Notes: a model not told the origin generated them from the letters alone. Shown: positions 8,401-18,877, counted from the first letter of the stretch. The stretch: 64,000 nucleotides of DNA from Oscillospiraceae bacterium (GCA_017415165.1 JAFQIY010000033.1:25658-89657), one strand, 5' to 3'. Numbers and translations are program-made.

Positions 8401-11208
8401 TGCGTCCTCACCTGTTGGGATAGGATTCTTAGTGTAGAGAATTGTTGTGCCGCTTGGAAGAGCAATCCTATGTTCGTCTTCATCATATACCCCTACCCAA
8501 ACAGCCTTACCGAACTTGTCGATAGTAACCTTAGGAATTACTGTGCCGTTGATTACAAGTATAATTTCTGCGTCGTCAGCAACTTCTGTGATAGCAGCTG
8601 TTGCCTTGTCGCCTATGATAACAAATATACCGCCGAGTTTAACAATACCTGTTGCCTTGCCGCCGTTTACTTTAAGGTAACCTTCCTCAACGTTAACTTC
8701 ACCGAATGTTGCGATGTTGTTTACAATTGCAAAACCGCTGAACTTGGATGTCTTTGTACCTGTAAGCTTGTTGATGAACTGAACCGGTTCATCTGTTTCC
8801 TCATCAAGTATGTAAGCATTCTCTGTGATGAAAAGTTCAACATCCTTAGCAACTGTGATGTCGATAAGGTTTGTCTTGTTCTTTGCAGCAAGCTTGACAT
8901 CAAACATTGTGTCTACAGGAACAGCAAGCTTTGTGCCTGTGAATGTGATTGAGCCTTCACCTGTGAAAGTGATTGAATCAACATTCTTAGGAATTGCCAA
9001 TGCAGCGACTTCCAAATCGTGGTTAACGATAACTTCGATATCGCCTGTTGCTGTCTTGAGTTCAGCCATAGCTTCTTCAAGTGTTTTGAAGCCTGTTTTT
9101 CCATCTGCTGTTGTTACAAATACAGGTGCATCAGGAACAACTTTTTCAATTTCTTCTGTAAAATCGCCGTCATAGGAAGTAAGAATTACTGCTTCTGTTA
9201 CTGCAAATCCCGGAGCAAATTCATCGCCGATTATTGCGGAGCCTGGAGCAACAGGACCTACATAAATGTTGTGGAAAACCTTATCCTGTAATTCGGAAAG
9301 GTCAATTACAATTGAGCCGCTTTCTTCCATTGCATAGAATTTTTCCATCCAGCCTGTGCTGTTGTCTTCCCAGCCGTGAAGAACTACAAGCACACCGTAA
9401 CAAGCCTCAGGGGACTCAGCTGTATAGTCAATCTTGATTGCTTCATAGCCTTCAAAAGGTACGGCATTATTATTTTCATAAATTGCAAATGTAGGTGTTA
9501 TATTTGGAATACCTGTTGGAATAGTGCTTGAATTGGTTTCAGGGTCCCAATCCATAGCCTCTTCGATAGTGCCGCTTTCGTAGCTGCCTGTGTCGAGAAT
9601 CATGTCAGGCTTTGAAGCGAGCATTTCATACTCTACTGTTGTGAGACTGTCTGTTGAAATCGCATACTTTTCGCCCTCTGAAAGTTCACCGACAGTATTG
9701 ATGATGTCGTTCATAGAGAACATACATTCAACATACTCTGAACCGTGACCGCCTGATGATACAGCATTGGCAGAGTAACAGTCGTAACAAGCTTCACTCC
9801 AGTTATCCTCTGCGTCAACCTTATATACACCAATGTATGGCCACGGGCAGTATGTCAGACCAGTGCCGTGATCAATACCGTCATCACCAATGTGACTATC
9901 GTGATTACATTCTTCAATTGAAATTACGTCACCTGTTATTCTGATATATTTCATATCCTGTACTTCTTCGTAGGAAACAAATGCTTCAACAGGAGGTTCT
10001 TCAATTGTATACTCGACATTAAGAGTAATCTCTGTTACGCTTACAGTAAGCTCATCATTTGGGTTGTCTGTCCACATACCGCCATTGATATCCATACAGT
10101 GAATATCTTCAACAGTTATACCTGTATCAGTGAACAAAGTGCTTGCTTTAAAAGAGTCACTGCCTGTTTTGGTTGTGATTGTTTTATAGTTTTGTTCGTT
10201 TACAGCCCAATAATCAGCCTCTACCCAGGTTTCTGTACCTGCAGGAGTATTACCCATAACAACAGGGTTAAGGTTAAATTCAAAGTTTTCCTTGTCAGTT
10301 GTAAGCTCCCAGCTGTAGTTTACAGTCATATCTGTAACCTTTACAGCCCACTGCTGAGTTTCATCACCGTTTAATGCCTTGATAGCGGCAACAATGTCAG
10401 CTGAACGGTCTCCGTCGTCCTCATTCGGAGAATGAGCCGCAAAATGCCACTGACCCGATTGTGTGTCATCGTCATAAAAACCCTTGTAGCCGCCGCTTTC
10501 GCCGTCAAGGTAAGTAACATTAAGTTCAACGCTTGTTACATTAAACTCAAATGTATCAGTTGCATTCTTACTGAAAGCTCCTGCGTTAATCCACATATGT
10601 CTCGGATTAACGATATCGCCCTTATCTGCCAGCTCGCTGAAAGCAATTGTTCCGTTGCCTACATTGCTATCAAAAGTATACGTATTGTTTTTGCCGCCAA
10701 TATATTCACCTGAAGCGTTATCACCGCTTGGAATTACAGTGATTTCACCATTAGTGACTGTTTCACCGTCAGCAGGAGTAAATTTCCAGCTGTAGCTTAC
10801 AGCAATATCATTAATGTATATTGTCGGATATTCAGGCAGATCCACATCGGCAGCATCTTCAATAGCAGCAATAATTTCTGCTGTCGGAGTTGAAGTATCA
10901 TCCCACGACTGGAATTCATAAGCTTCTGATATATTTCTGGATTCGCCGTTTTCTGTGTCAACACCTGTGAAGTCAATGCTTTTGCTCCAATCCTGAGCAA
11001 GTGTTACTGTTGTCTGTTTTTCCTCAGCTTGTGGAATATCCGAAAAGCTGAGTGTTTTGCTGTAATTATCTGTAAGCGTGATTGTAGCTGTTTTCGGTTC
11101 ATTATCCTCAGCAAAAACATTTACTGCGGGGAACACAGCTACATTGCTCATAAATACAGCAGCTGTCGTAACCAAAGCACAAAGCTTTGACTTATTAAAT
11201 TGTTTCAT
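5488..11208 (-). CDS. Giant secreted modular protein 1 (1906 aa)
   Basis: A 1906-residue exported protein with a signal peptide (about 1-34, ending VNVFAED). Residues about 35-700 form several beta-rich segments, including a Cys/His-containing part (CNHDSHIGDD, CYDCYSA). Then come four copies of a solenoid-like module. Each copy opens with a Y-x-N/T-x-E helix (for example YPNFELLFADITD), followed by a D-Y-x-I-x-x-N strand, the signature PK-x-A-K-S-I-T-F-x-G, and short beta repeats ending in GTxILYTK. The C-terminal 150 residues hold one WTVNGNTCTYKSVYG module of the type repeated in protein 2. There is no LPXTG, SLH or dockerin, so the anchoring mode is unclear. A beta-helix surface or sheath protein is inferred; no enzymatic site is visible. 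Confidence 0.82.
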   Translation of the reverse strand: MKQFNKSKLCALVTTAAVFMSNVAVFPAVNVFAEDNEPKTATITLTDNYSKTLSFSDIPQAEEKQTTVTLAQDWSKSIDFTGVDTENGESRNISEAYEFQSWDDTSTPTAEIIAAIEDAADVDLPEYPTIYINDIAVSYSWKFTPADGETVTNGEITVIPSGDNASGEYIGGKNNTYTFDSNVGNGTIAFSELADKGDIVNPRHMWINAGAFSKNATDTFEFNVTSVELNVTYLDGESGGYKGFYDDDTQSGQWHFAAHSPNEDDGDRSADIVAAIKALNGDETQQWAVKVTDMTVNYSWELTTDKENFEFNLNPVVMGNTPAGTETWVEADYWAVNEQNYKTITTKTGSDSFKASTLFTDTGITVEDIHCMDINGGMWTDNPNDELTVSVTEITLNVEYTIEEPPVEAFVSYEEVQDMKYIRITGDVISIEECNHDSHIGDDGIDHGTGLTYCPWPYIGVYKVDAEDNWSEACYDCYSANAVSSGGHGSEYVECMFSMNDIINTVGELSEGEKYAISTDSLTTVEYEMLASKPDMILDTGSYESGTIEEAMDWDPETNSSTIPTGIPNITPTFAIYENNNAVPFEGYEAIKIDYTAESPEACYGVLVVLHGWEDNSTGWMEKFYAMEESGSIVIDLSELQDKVFHNIYVGPVAPGSAIIGDEFAPGFAVTEAVILTSYDGDFTEEIEKVVPDAPVFVTTADGKTGFKTLEEAMAELKTATGDIEVIVNHDLEVAALAIPKNVDSITFTGEGSITFTGTKLAVPVDTMFDVKLAAKNKTNLIDITVAKDVELFITENAYILDEETDEPVQFINKLTGTKTSKFSGFAIVNNIATFGEVNVEEGYLKVNGGKATGIVKLGGIFVIIGDKATAAITEVADDAEIILVINGTVIPKVTIDKFGKAVWVGVYDEDEHRIALPSGTTILYTKNPIPTGEDAIVVKNKTALEDGEELTAYYYAKTKSIKAEVGTALDLYKGEEISEETKVGNYPNFELLFADITDPEADYIIEVNTDLTLDAKFALPKNAKSITFTGNATLTFTGTKLTIPYDVTFDRFITIDVSNKKGTIDIAVGKDATLTAKGDIECIGKLSGTKTSNIDGDFIVQNLATFDKVSGAVWVKGGKATGVNVLDGYLELSGAKASAAIKTATVNSTIELNKENGVLPKVTLEGIGEAIGNDTTINVLIMDNGVYSNLESGTAILYTKKENFADKISITNNDGEMKAYCYGKTIKAEYPGAVIVSTDPDSEEDDKDYSNYELAVAEIDAAKDNNAEYVITIKKDIAPAKFTLPKYAKSVKLTVDGAPRTIDIGKATAITANTDLSIQNIAFVTTGKSLTITAKKNLTVDDLYGNVTAIKGGAKSVLNWRGESADTAKADITGFGEVKVDNNLTTGKVFNVTKLVLGKAESAPGTLLISAATTKSSIKALEALSSNSAIRYEEGAKALTFTGKDTDFTGTLKITGEVANGQAVLTTKTVSVDKLTNDIAPANEDVEYGFTQMGKDICYMGKVLYVEIAIGEEEPTELDAYATWGEVVEVIEAENNSEAIYKITLRDDYNANAAIKFPKAGTCRTIIITCADEVNFNFTGNLTLTVETVFRMVNMGAVKNGAPAKYTINAGKNYVFIENCNTGLLTSIAGKDIDLRGNENAITADKIKATGTLFLEGDVKASGGITAKNVAIYADTNLVMNQGSKITATGYISRILGDNSKITVTILDKNGNVAALKKGYVVATVKGTYHAGSIVLDEKHEGFALKLVKGKLVVVEDTGEEEVSFWTVNGNTCTYKSVYGSKTGENDTEYDFANDMFEQCSIDISALLEEGKTINDIRSITLNYSVNNTANPDAWVSGYAGLCINPDFTWITTSTYEPNTETDTYAGSFVLETPEGVSPGNLLIYVEQANPDSECTFTIELTYAS

Positions 11209-11227
11209 AGCTTTTCCTCCTCATTAA

Positions 11228-11256
11228 ATTTAAGACGTCTGAGTATATTACGTCAA
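11228..11256 (-). promoter_or_regulatory. Possible promoter of giant protein gene 1
   Basis: On the minus strand TTGACG (11256-11251), 17 bp and TTAAAT (11233-11228) precede a GAGGAGG ribosome site. An imperfect GACGT/ACGTC inverted repeat overlaps the spacer. The rest of the 261-bp gap is AT-rich and holds only the terminator below. Confidence 0.35.
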
Positions 11257-11370
11257 AATAATTTTACCATAAATTGCGTAATAAAACGTGAATATATTGT
11301 TACATTTATATGTATTTAATATTAATAACGGTGGCTATAAATACATATTATGTTAATGCCTATACAAAAT

Positions 11371-11414
11371 GAAAATCCACAAAAGCCTTATCAAAAAGTC
11401 TTTTGCGGATTTTC
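11371..11414 (-). terminator. Terminator of giant protein gene 2
   Basis: AAAATCCACAAAAG (11372-11385) pairs with CTTTTGCGGATTTT (11400-11413), with one wobble. A U-rich stretch follows when read on the minus strand. Confidence 0.75.
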
Positions 11415-11469
11415 CAATAACCTATGAATTTACTCTTTTTTCACTGCCTTGAAATATGAGGTCTTATAA

Positions 11470-14400
11470 TTATACATTTGCGTCATCCTTAACCACAACC
11501 AGCTTGCCCTTGACATTTTCAATCTTCAAACCTGCATAAGCGTCCTGATTGAGAACGATATTTTCAGCGCCTGTGCCCTTGATTGTACCGATTACGTCAC
11601 CTGCTTTAAGCTGCTGAGTTATGCCTGTTGTCTTGTTGAAGATTACCACAGTAATCTTGCAGTCGGCATTAGGTGTTACATTGCCTGTGATAGCAAGCTT
11701 GCTGCCTTTGCTCATAAAGAGGTCAGTGTTCTCAGTAATTATTACATTCTTAGCTGTAATACCACCGATAGCCTCGATTTGTCCGCCAATATAAAGGTCG
11801 CCTGCCTTAATCTTCTCGGCATTTGCATAAAATAGCCCAACAAAGCCTGTGCCGTTGATGGATGTAAGCATACCTGTATCTGAACAAAGGATGTTAATAG
11901 CATTCTTGCCTGCATTAATAGTATACTTAGCCGGTTTGCCGTTTTTAACCGCACCGATATTTACGCCACTGAACGTTGTAGAAGCTGTAAGTACAAGGTT
12001 ACCTGTGAAATTGAAATTCAAAGGAATTATTACATTTTCTTCATTCGGTACGGATGTAATTGTAATAGACTTGTATGTACCAGCCTTAGGGAACTTGATT
12101 GCACCGTTAGCATTATAGTTGTCGAGGAGAGTAATCATATAACCTGCTTCGGAATTCTTTGCTTTTTCAATATATGCAACTACTTCACCCCAAGTAGCAT
12201 ATGCTACAGGTTCTTCTTCATCAAATGATACTTCAAGCACCTTGCCTATATAGCAGATATCCTTGCCTATCTGTTTGAAGATGTATTCAACATCAGGGTT
12301 TGCAGGCTCAATACCGTTTGCAAGCTTTTCAGTGTCTACGCCCTTTGCTGTAAGAACAGCCTGACCGTTTGCAACTGTGCCTGTGATTGTGAGTGTGCCT
12401 GTGAAAGCAGTGTCCTTGCCTGTGAATGCAAGAGCAGTCTTAGCACCCTCAGCGTACTCGATAATACCGACGCTTACTGCGTCGATAGCCTTTACGGATG
12501 CCTTTGCTGTTGCGTCAGAAATAACAAGTGTTGCTGTTTCTGCCTTAAACACAAGCTTAGTAACATTGAATACCTTGCCTGTTGTGAGTGTGTCAGCTAC
12601 ATTGACAGTACCGAAGCCTGTGATATCAGCCTTAACTGTGTTTTCGTCCTCACCGTTCCAGTTGAGAGCAAACTTAGCAGCACCCTTGACAGCTGTTACG
12701 TTGCCGTAAAGCTTATCAACTGTAAGATTCTTCTTAGCATTGATTGTAAGTGACTTGCCTGTTGTTACAAATGCAATGTTTTCAATCGTAAGGTCTGTAT
12801 TTGCCGCAATAGAAGTTGCCTTGCCTACGTTGATTGTGCTTCCGTTTTCGCTTCTGAAAGTTATTGAAGCGGCTGTCTTAGGCAGTGTGAACTTTTCAGC
12901 AGTTACGTCTGCATTGAGTGTAATCACATAATCCGCAGTGTTATCCTTTGCCTCGTTTATAGCTTCAAATGCCTTTTCAAGGTTAGGATAATTGCCGCCG
13001 TTCATACTTACAGCACCTGCATACTCTGCCCTGATTTCCTTCTTGTAAAGGAACGCGTTAAGCTCCTGACCTTCATCGGTTTTGTTTGTGATTGTAATTT
13101 TGTCGGTGTACTTTTCCTTTACTGCGTAAAGTATCGGTGTACCGCTTGCAATTGTACCTGTTTCGTTTTCAACGGTAACAGTAAGTGCCTCATTTACGTT
13201 TGCAACTGTTGCCTTCGGAAGCTTGCCTTCTGTTTCGGCAAGTATAATTTTTGCAGTACCGATATTTGTAATTGCCGCTGTTGTCTTTGCTCCTGTCAGC
13301 TTAATGATACCATCAAGAGTTGTGATACCCTTTGCTGAGCCTGTAACTGTCAGTGTGTATTCACCTGTGCTTACGCTGTCAAACTTTGAAAGTGTCTTTA
13401 CCGTTACGTCAGCACTGTTGATTACAAGACTTGTTCCTGCAGCACCTGAAAGTGCGTTTATGTCAAGGTCTGCACCGATAGTAAGTGTGATGCCCTTTGC
13501 TGCTGAAATGTCAAGTGTGCCCTTCTTGTTGTCTGCAATGATATTGCTGTTGAGGGTTGTATTTGTGCTGAGTGCAAGCTTTGTGTTGCCAATTGTAAGG
13601 TCAGCACCATCAATTGTTACGCTTGCAGCCTTCTTAGGCATAACAAGATTTTTAACAGAAGCCGCCTCGTTGAGAGTGATTGCATAGTCCACAGCAGGGT
13701 CTGTAACATCCTCAAGTGCCTTTTCAAGGTTAGGGTAATTTTTACCGTTTACGCTTACTGCTCCCGCATATTCCGCACGGATTTCAGTTTTGTAGAGAAA
13801 TGCATCAAGCTCCTGTTCCGCGTCAGTTTTGTTTGTAATTGTAATTTTGTCTGTGTACTTTTCCTTTACAGTGTAAAGAATTGCCGTGCCGCTTGCAAGC
13901 TTGCCTGTTTCATTTTCTACAGTAACAGCAAGTGCTTCATTTACGTTTGTAACGGTTGTCTTAGGAAGCTTGCCTTCTGTCTCCACGAGAATAATTTCAG
14001 CTGTGCCGATATTTGTGATTGCAGCAGTTGTACCTGCATTTGTAAGCTTGATTGTACCGTTGAGCAAGCCTACTCCCTTTACTGCACCTGATACTGTAAG
14101 AATTTCGCCGTCTGCAACCGTAACCTCACCAAATGTTGCGAGACCGCCCAATGCTGTGTCTGTATTAACAACAAGCTTTGAAGTTGCTGTGCCGCTTACT
14201 GCACCGAAATTCTCTGTTTTTCCGTTCAGTGTCAGGGTTTTGCCGCCTGCAACCTTTACTGTCATCGGCTTTGTGCCGTTGGATACGATTGTGTTTTCAA
14301 TTACCGTGTCGCAAGGAATTGTCAGCGATGCACCGCTGATTGTGAGCTTGCCCTCACCCTTGATGGTTACGCTCTTTGCCTTTGTCGGGAGAGTCAATGT

Positions 14401-17400
14401 CTTGATTTCTGCGTCCTCGTTGAGAGTGATTGTTACATCGCCTGTTGCTGTCTTGATTGCAGCAAGAGCATCATCAAGTGTTTCGTAGCCTGTTGTGTCG
14501 TCTCCGATGCTTACTGTTACAGCGTATGTTTTGTTGTCATCGCTATCACCATTACGGATAATAATTGTAAAGCCAAGCTCGTCTGTTGCAGTAAGAACAT
14601 CATCCGCATTGAAAACGCAAACGGAAATGCCTGTGATTTCTTCAGGGGAAATGTCTCCTGTGGAAATAATCTGCTCCAATGTTTTAGAAAGTTCAAGAAC
14701 ACCTGCTGCAGACGGAGAAAGTCTTATGTGACTTCCCTGTGCAGTTGAAAGCGAAATGCCAATCTGTACCTTAGAACCGTCAATTTCTTCGGGAAGCGTT
14801 ACACTTGCCTCGATAATATCCGTATTGCTGAGCTGGAATTCAGGAGATAAAGTATAAAGCTCCATATCAAGCGAGCCGTCGGAATTTGTACCGAGAGTAG
14901 TTTCGTTATAATCTCTGTACTTGTATTTAAGACCCGTATCCTCTGTGCTTGCGGTCACATTACTGATTGTAAGAGTTGTGTTTTCATTTACCCACCACAA
15001 TGAAATCTCAATATCTCCGCCATAGAGAACACCGAAAGGTGTTTCGAGAGTAATTGTCGCTTTTTCTCCTGCATTAAGCTTAAACTCACTGTGCTGCCAG
15101 CAGCTGTTACCATCGTTTACGCCGAAAGAGCCATTAGCAAAGCCATCAGCTTCAATATCAAATGTAATGCGTCTTACGTCTTTATCTTTGCCGTCATAAT
15201 AATCAGAAAGAATAAATCTGTAGTCCTTACCTGATCTTGACGTTTCATTTTGCTTATATGTGTAATTACCATTACCGTTGTTTGTCCATACACCGGGAAT
15301 ATCAAAAACAGGGGTAAAGTTACAGAAAGTAATAGTAGAACCCTCTACTGTGCTCCAGTCAATGTGAATAACACCTGTGCCGTTACCTGTGAATTTATTG
15401 GCAAATTCCCAGGAAACCTCAGTAGGACCGTATATACTCTGAGTCCTGTATTCAGTACCATCCCAGGAGCCAATCCACGCAACTATATTATCTTCATTTA
15501 CAACATCGAATGTCAGCGACACCATATCTTCAAGGTCGCCGTCAATAACATCGTTTAAATCTATCGGACAAGCAATACCTGCGTTTTCAGCACCGTTATG
15601 AGTGTAAATATATTTGCCGTCCTCAAAGGTCCACGTACCGATAGTATCAATATCAGTGCTGTCGTAAAATCTTGCTTCACCCAAATCAATTGTAAATGAA
15701 GCGCCTGAAGGAATTGTCTCATCGCCTTTATCAGGACGGAATGTAATACCGTTTGCCGCCGTTCCCTCGTTGGTCAAATCAATATAAACAGCATCATTTG
15801 CATAAGTAAGCGTATAGCCGTTGTTTGTTATCATATACATCTCTGACTCATTATCAACTATAGGCAGAGCGATAAATTTAATGTCAGCTGCATCGCCGTC
15901 ATAATAATCAGAGAAATCAACAGTAAGTGTCTTTTCCTCATCGGTAAATGATGGGGAATGCTTATATGTGTAAGTGCCGTCGCTGTTGTCAATCCAGCCG
16001 TATGTAATCTCATCGGTGCTGACTTTAATATTGCTGATTTCAACGGATGAAGCTTCCGCAGCCCTATAAATAAACACCTCTATATTACCGTTAGCACAGA
16101 AGCCGTCAGGGAATTCCCAAGTAACGCTGTGTGTGCTGTCTATCCATTCATAAGCATAGGAGCTGCCGTCCCATATACCTATACCTGCCTTGATATCACC
16201 TTCAACAGTAATATCAAAGCTTACTGCTGTAATATCCGTCAATTCTCCGTCGTAGTAATCGGTAAGCATAATAAGATGCTTGAGTCCATAATCCTCAGCG
16301 CCGTTGTGAGTGTACTTGACAGAAGCATCGTCATCTGTCCACGTTCCGACTGTATCAATAGTTTCTGATGTGTAGATTGTCATTTTGCTCAGGTCAAATG
16401 TGTAAACATCACCGTCAGCAAGCTTAGAAAAATCGTCATTGAACGGATACAGCGCAATTGTTGTGCCCGACATACCCTGCTCAAAAGTAATATAGCTCTT
16501 TGAAGTACCGGACTCCTGATTTGTAGCCTCGTCAGAAGTGAAAGAAATTCTGGTTCCTGAGCTTTCGGACGGAATAGCAATATATCTTATATCCGAAGCA
16601 TTTCCACCGTAATACTTTGACAAGTCAACAGTAATTTTTCTCTGCGACTCGGAAAGGTTTGCAGAGTGTATGTATGTTAAAGTATCATTGCCGTTGTCAG
16701 TCCAGCCGAAGTCAGCGGTTAAAGGATATATCTTAAGGTTGCTGATTTCAATTGAAGCACCTTCCTCAGCCCCATAAACAGACAAATCGACATTGCCGTT
16801 TCCGTTGAAGCCGTTTTCAAAGGTCCATTCAACGCTGCCGCTTTCTTCAATCCAGGAATAAGGATAGCTTGTGCCGTCCCATATTCCTGCACCGCCTTCA
16901 ATAGTACCGTTAACCGTTACATCAAAGCTTACAGCTGTAATATCCGTTAACGCTCCTTCGTAATAATCATTAAGATTGAACGAGGTTTTTAATCCGAAAT
17001 TCTCCGCACCATTGTGTGTGTATTTGAACTTTCCGTTGTCTGATACCCATTCGCCCACTGTGCCGACAGTGCTTGATGTGTAAATATTCATATTGCTGAA
17101 ATCAAATGTAAACGTTGTTCCGTCAGCAAGCTTGGAAAGGTCATCCGCCAACGGATAAAGAACCAGCACTTCGTTTGACATACCATAATCAAAACCAATG
17201 TAATTCTTATCCGTGCCTGCTTCATAATTTGATGCATTGTCTGCTGTAAATTTGAACATATCGCCTGTACTTTCGCACGGAATGGAAATAAATCTTATAT
17301 CCGAAGGATTTCCGTTGTAACCGTAATCTGGCAGATAAAGAGTAATGTATCTTTCAGATTCATTAAGCTCGGACGAATGCTTGTAGGTAGCAGTATCATC

Positions 17401-18837
17401 GCCGTTATCAAACCAGCCGTAACAGCTTGCTTCGTCCCTGACAATAATATTGTTAAGGTCAATGGTAAGCGTAGTGCCATCGGGAATTACACTTCCGTTG
17501 TTGTAGTATTCAGAAATAGATATATCAAATGTCGCAGATGTAAGACCGTTGGCAAATTCAGCTGTAGAAGATGTTTCGTTCCACAAACTTCTTGTAGGAG
17601 CCTCCCAAGACAATGTTATTGTTTCCGCTGCCGAAGCTGTATACGGAACAACAATTCTTCTTATATCCGCAATATCTCCGCTGTAATATTTGGTAATATC
17701 AAGCGAAAGACGTTTTATAGGTTTGCTGGAAGAATATGTATAAGTAAATGTGCCATCGCCATTATCAACCCAACCACAAACGGTAGATTTTATATTACTA
17801 ATGGTAATGGTAGAACCCTTTGTTATAGATTGAGGACGAATTCTAATGTTTGAATAGTCGTGTACAGCATTATCCGATACTAAATTCCAATATACAGTCT
17901 GGGTTTTGAGTGCTGTTTTTGTGTTAATATTAGATGAATAAGCATCTGGTAGATCAATATAACCGCTGACGTCACCACTCACTGTCAAATCAAAAGAAAT
18001 TGATCCTACTATACTACAGTCATCAATACCTGTCAAGAAGTCACTTAAATAGATATCATAAATAATACCGTTGGGTTCATCATTGTTATGCGTGTATGTA
18101 TATGTATTATTTGTATTAGTCCATTCACCTATATTGCTTACAGTATCTTTGTCATAAACAACCATACTGTTTAAATCTATAGACACAGTTTCACCATCAG
18201 GAACGGATAAATCTTCTGATATATCGTCTACGCCAAGTATTAATGATGTATCAGAAAAACCATTTTTATATTCAATGGCAACTCTCGGATTATCCATACA
18301 TCCAATGGTGCATCCACCACCCCATTCGTATAATTCCAAAAGCTCCGTTGACCTTTCAAAATCAAATGTAATACATCTTATATCAGAGAGATTGCCACTG
18401 TAATATTGGGCAATGTCAACTGAAAAACGTTTCCGGCTATCTGTGCTTGAAAAATTAGAAGAATGTGTGTAAGTAATAGTTCCGTCACCATTATCAACCC
18501 AACCGTAAGTAACCTCAGAATTAAGCGCCGGGACGCTTTCTTCTGCTGTTTTTTCAGCTTCCTCTGTTGTTTCTGCAGGTAATGCTGTCGTTTCCTCAGA
18601 GGTTTCTGTCATTTCCTCAGAGGTTTCTGTCATTTCTCCCGAGTCTGTTGATGTTTCTTCGGGTTCTTCTGCCGCTTCTCCTGATTCGCTGATGTTTTCA
18701 AGCGTTTCAGAAATACTGCTGTCTACAGTATCCTCCGCAAATGCAGGTACAGCAGTAAGTCCCGCACCCGTCGGCGACAAAATCATTCCGAGAGTAAGCA
18801 GACCCGAAATGATGCGTTTGCCTAGTTGTTTTTTCAC
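11470..18837 (-). CDS. Giant secreted modular protein 2 (2455 aa)
   Basis: I chose the GTG start at 18837: GGGAGG lies just before it, and the upstream ATG at 18876 falls at the predicted transcription start. The leader KKQLGKRIISGLL ends at about residue 36 (PAFAED), followed by an acidic Glu/Thr linker. Next come ten tandem modules of about 100-130 residues of two alternating kinds: GWVDNGDGTxTYxH with YYSGxxxDIRxI, and VGxWTxDxGxxxYTHNGAE with DITAVSFDVT. The C-terminal half has four solenoid-like modules (NYPNLEKAF, LPKxAxSxT). The repeats resemble carbohydrate-binding beta-sandwiches followed by a beta-helix stalk, which is inference. No wall-anchor motif is seen; the protein ends VVVKDDANV. 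Confidence 0.85.
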   Translation of the reverse strand: MKKQLGKRIISGLLTLGMILSPTGAGLTAVPAFAEDTVDSSISETLENISESGEAAEEPEETSTDSGEMTETSEEMTETSEETTALPAETTEEAEKTAEESVPALNSEVTYGWVDNGDGTITYTHSSNFSSTDSRKRFSVDIAQYYSGNLSDIRCITFDFERSTELLELYEWGGGCTIGCMDNPRVAIEYKNGFSDTSLILGVDDISEDLSVPDGETVSIDLNSMVVYDKDTVSNIGEWTNTNNTYTYTHNNDEPNGIIYDIYLSDFLTGIDDCSIVGSISFDLTVSGDVSGYIDLPDAYSSNINTKTALKTQTVYWNLVSDNAVHDYSNIRIRPQSITKGSTITISNIKSTVCGWVDNGDGTFTYTYSSSKPIKRLSLDITKYYSGDIADIRRIVVPYTASAAETITLSWEAPTRSLWNETSSTAEFANGLTSATFDISISEYYNNGSVIPDGTTLTIDLNNIIVRDEASCYGWFDNGDDTATYKHSSELNESERYITLYLPDYGYNGNPSDIRFISIPCESTGDMFKFTADNASNYEAGTDKNYIGFDYGMSNEVLVLYPLADDLSKLADGTTFTFDFSNMNIYTSSTVGTVGEWVSDNGKFKYTHNGAENFGLKTSFNLNDYYEGALTDITAVSFDVTVNGTIEGGAGIWDGTSYPYSWIEESGSVEWTFENGFNGNGNVDLSVYGAEEGASIEISNLKIYPLTADFGWTDNGNDTLTYIHSANLSESQRKITVDLSKYYGGNASDIRYIAIPSESSGTRISFTSDEATNQESGTSKSYITFEQGMSGTTIALYPFNDDFSKLADGDVYTFDLSKMTIYTSETIDTVGTWTDDDASVKYTHNGAEDYGLKHLIMLTDYYDGELTDITAVSFDITVEGDIKAGIGIWDGSSYAYEWIDSTHSVTWEFPDGFCANGNIEVFIYRAAEASSVEISNIKVSTDEITYGWIDNSDGTYTYKHSPSFTDEEKTLTVDFSDYYDGDAADIKFIALPIVDNESEMYMITNNGYTLTYANDAVYIDLTNEGTAANGITFRPDKGDETIPSGASFTIDLGEARFYDSTDIDTIGTWTFEDGKYIYTHNGAENAGIACPIDLNDVIDGDLEDMVSLTFDVVNEDNIVAWIGSWDGTEYRTQSIYGPTEVSWEFANKFTGNGTGVIHIDWSTVEGSTITFCNFTPVFDIPGVWTNNGNGNYTYKQNETSRSGKDYRFILSDYYDGKDKDVRRITFDIEADGFANGSFGVNDGNSCWQHSEFKLNAGEKATITLETPFGVLYGGDIEISLWWVNENTTLTISNVTASTEDTGLKYKYRDYNETTLGTNSDGSLDMELYTLSPEFQLSNTDIIEASVTLPEEIDGSKVQIGISLSTAQGSHIRLSPSAAGVLELSKTLEQIISTGDISPEEITGISVCVFNADDVLTATDELGFTIIIRNGDSDDNKTYAVTVSIGDDTTGYETLDDALAAIKTATGDVTITLNEDAEIKTLTLPTKAKSVTIKGEGKLTISGASLTIPCDTVIENTIVSNGTKPMTVKVAGGKTLTLNGKTENFGAVSGTATSKLVVNTDTALGGLATFGEVTVADGEILTVSGAVKGVGLLNGTIKLTNAGTTAAITNIGTAEIILVETEGKLPKTTVTNVNEALAVTVENETGKLASGTAILYTVKEKYTDKITITNKTDAEQELDAFLYKTEIRAEYAGAVSVNGKNYPNLEKALEDVTDPAVDYAITLNEAASVKNLVMPKKAASVTIDGADLTIGNTKLALSTNTTLNSNIIADNKKGTLDISAAKGITLTIGADLDINALSGAAGTSLVINSADVTVKTLSKFDSVSTGEYTLTVTGSAKGITTLDGIIKLTGAKTTAAITNIGTAKIILAETEGKLPKATVANVNEALTVTVENETGTIASGTPILYAVKEKYTDKITITNKTDEGQELNAFLYKKEIRAEYAGAVSMNGGNYPNLEKAFEAINEAKDNTADYVITLNADVTAEKFTLPKTAASITFRSENGSTINVGKATSIAANTDLTIENIAFVTTGKSLTINAKKNLTVDKLYGNVTAVKGAAKFALNWNGEDENTVKADITGFGTVNVADTLTTGKVFNVTKLVFKAETATLVISDATAKASVKAIDAVSVGIIEYAEGAKTALAFTGKDTAFTGTLTITGTVANGQAVLTAKGVDTEKLANGIEPANPDVEYIFKQIGKDICYIGKVLEVSFDEEEPVAYATWGEVVAYIEKAKNSEAGYMITLLDNYNANGAIKFPKAGTYKSITITSVPNEENVIIPLNFNFTGNLVLTASTTFSGVNIGAVKNGKPAKYTINAGKNAINILCSDTGMLTSINGTGFVGLFYANAEKIKAGDLYIGGQIEAIGGITAKNVIITENTDLFMSKGSKLAITGNVTPNADCKITVVIFNKTTGITQQLKAGDVIGTIKGTGAENIVLNQDAYAGLKIENVKGKLVVVKDDANV

Positions 18838-18877
18838 ACAAATTCCTCCCAATAATAATTTTGAAAAATACAACAAT

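Noticed and set aside
18838-18876. ATG start 39 bases upstream for giant protein 2
   Set aside because: It lies at the predicted transcription start just behind the -10 box and would precede the signal peptide. The GTG with GGGAGG fits and matches protein 3.
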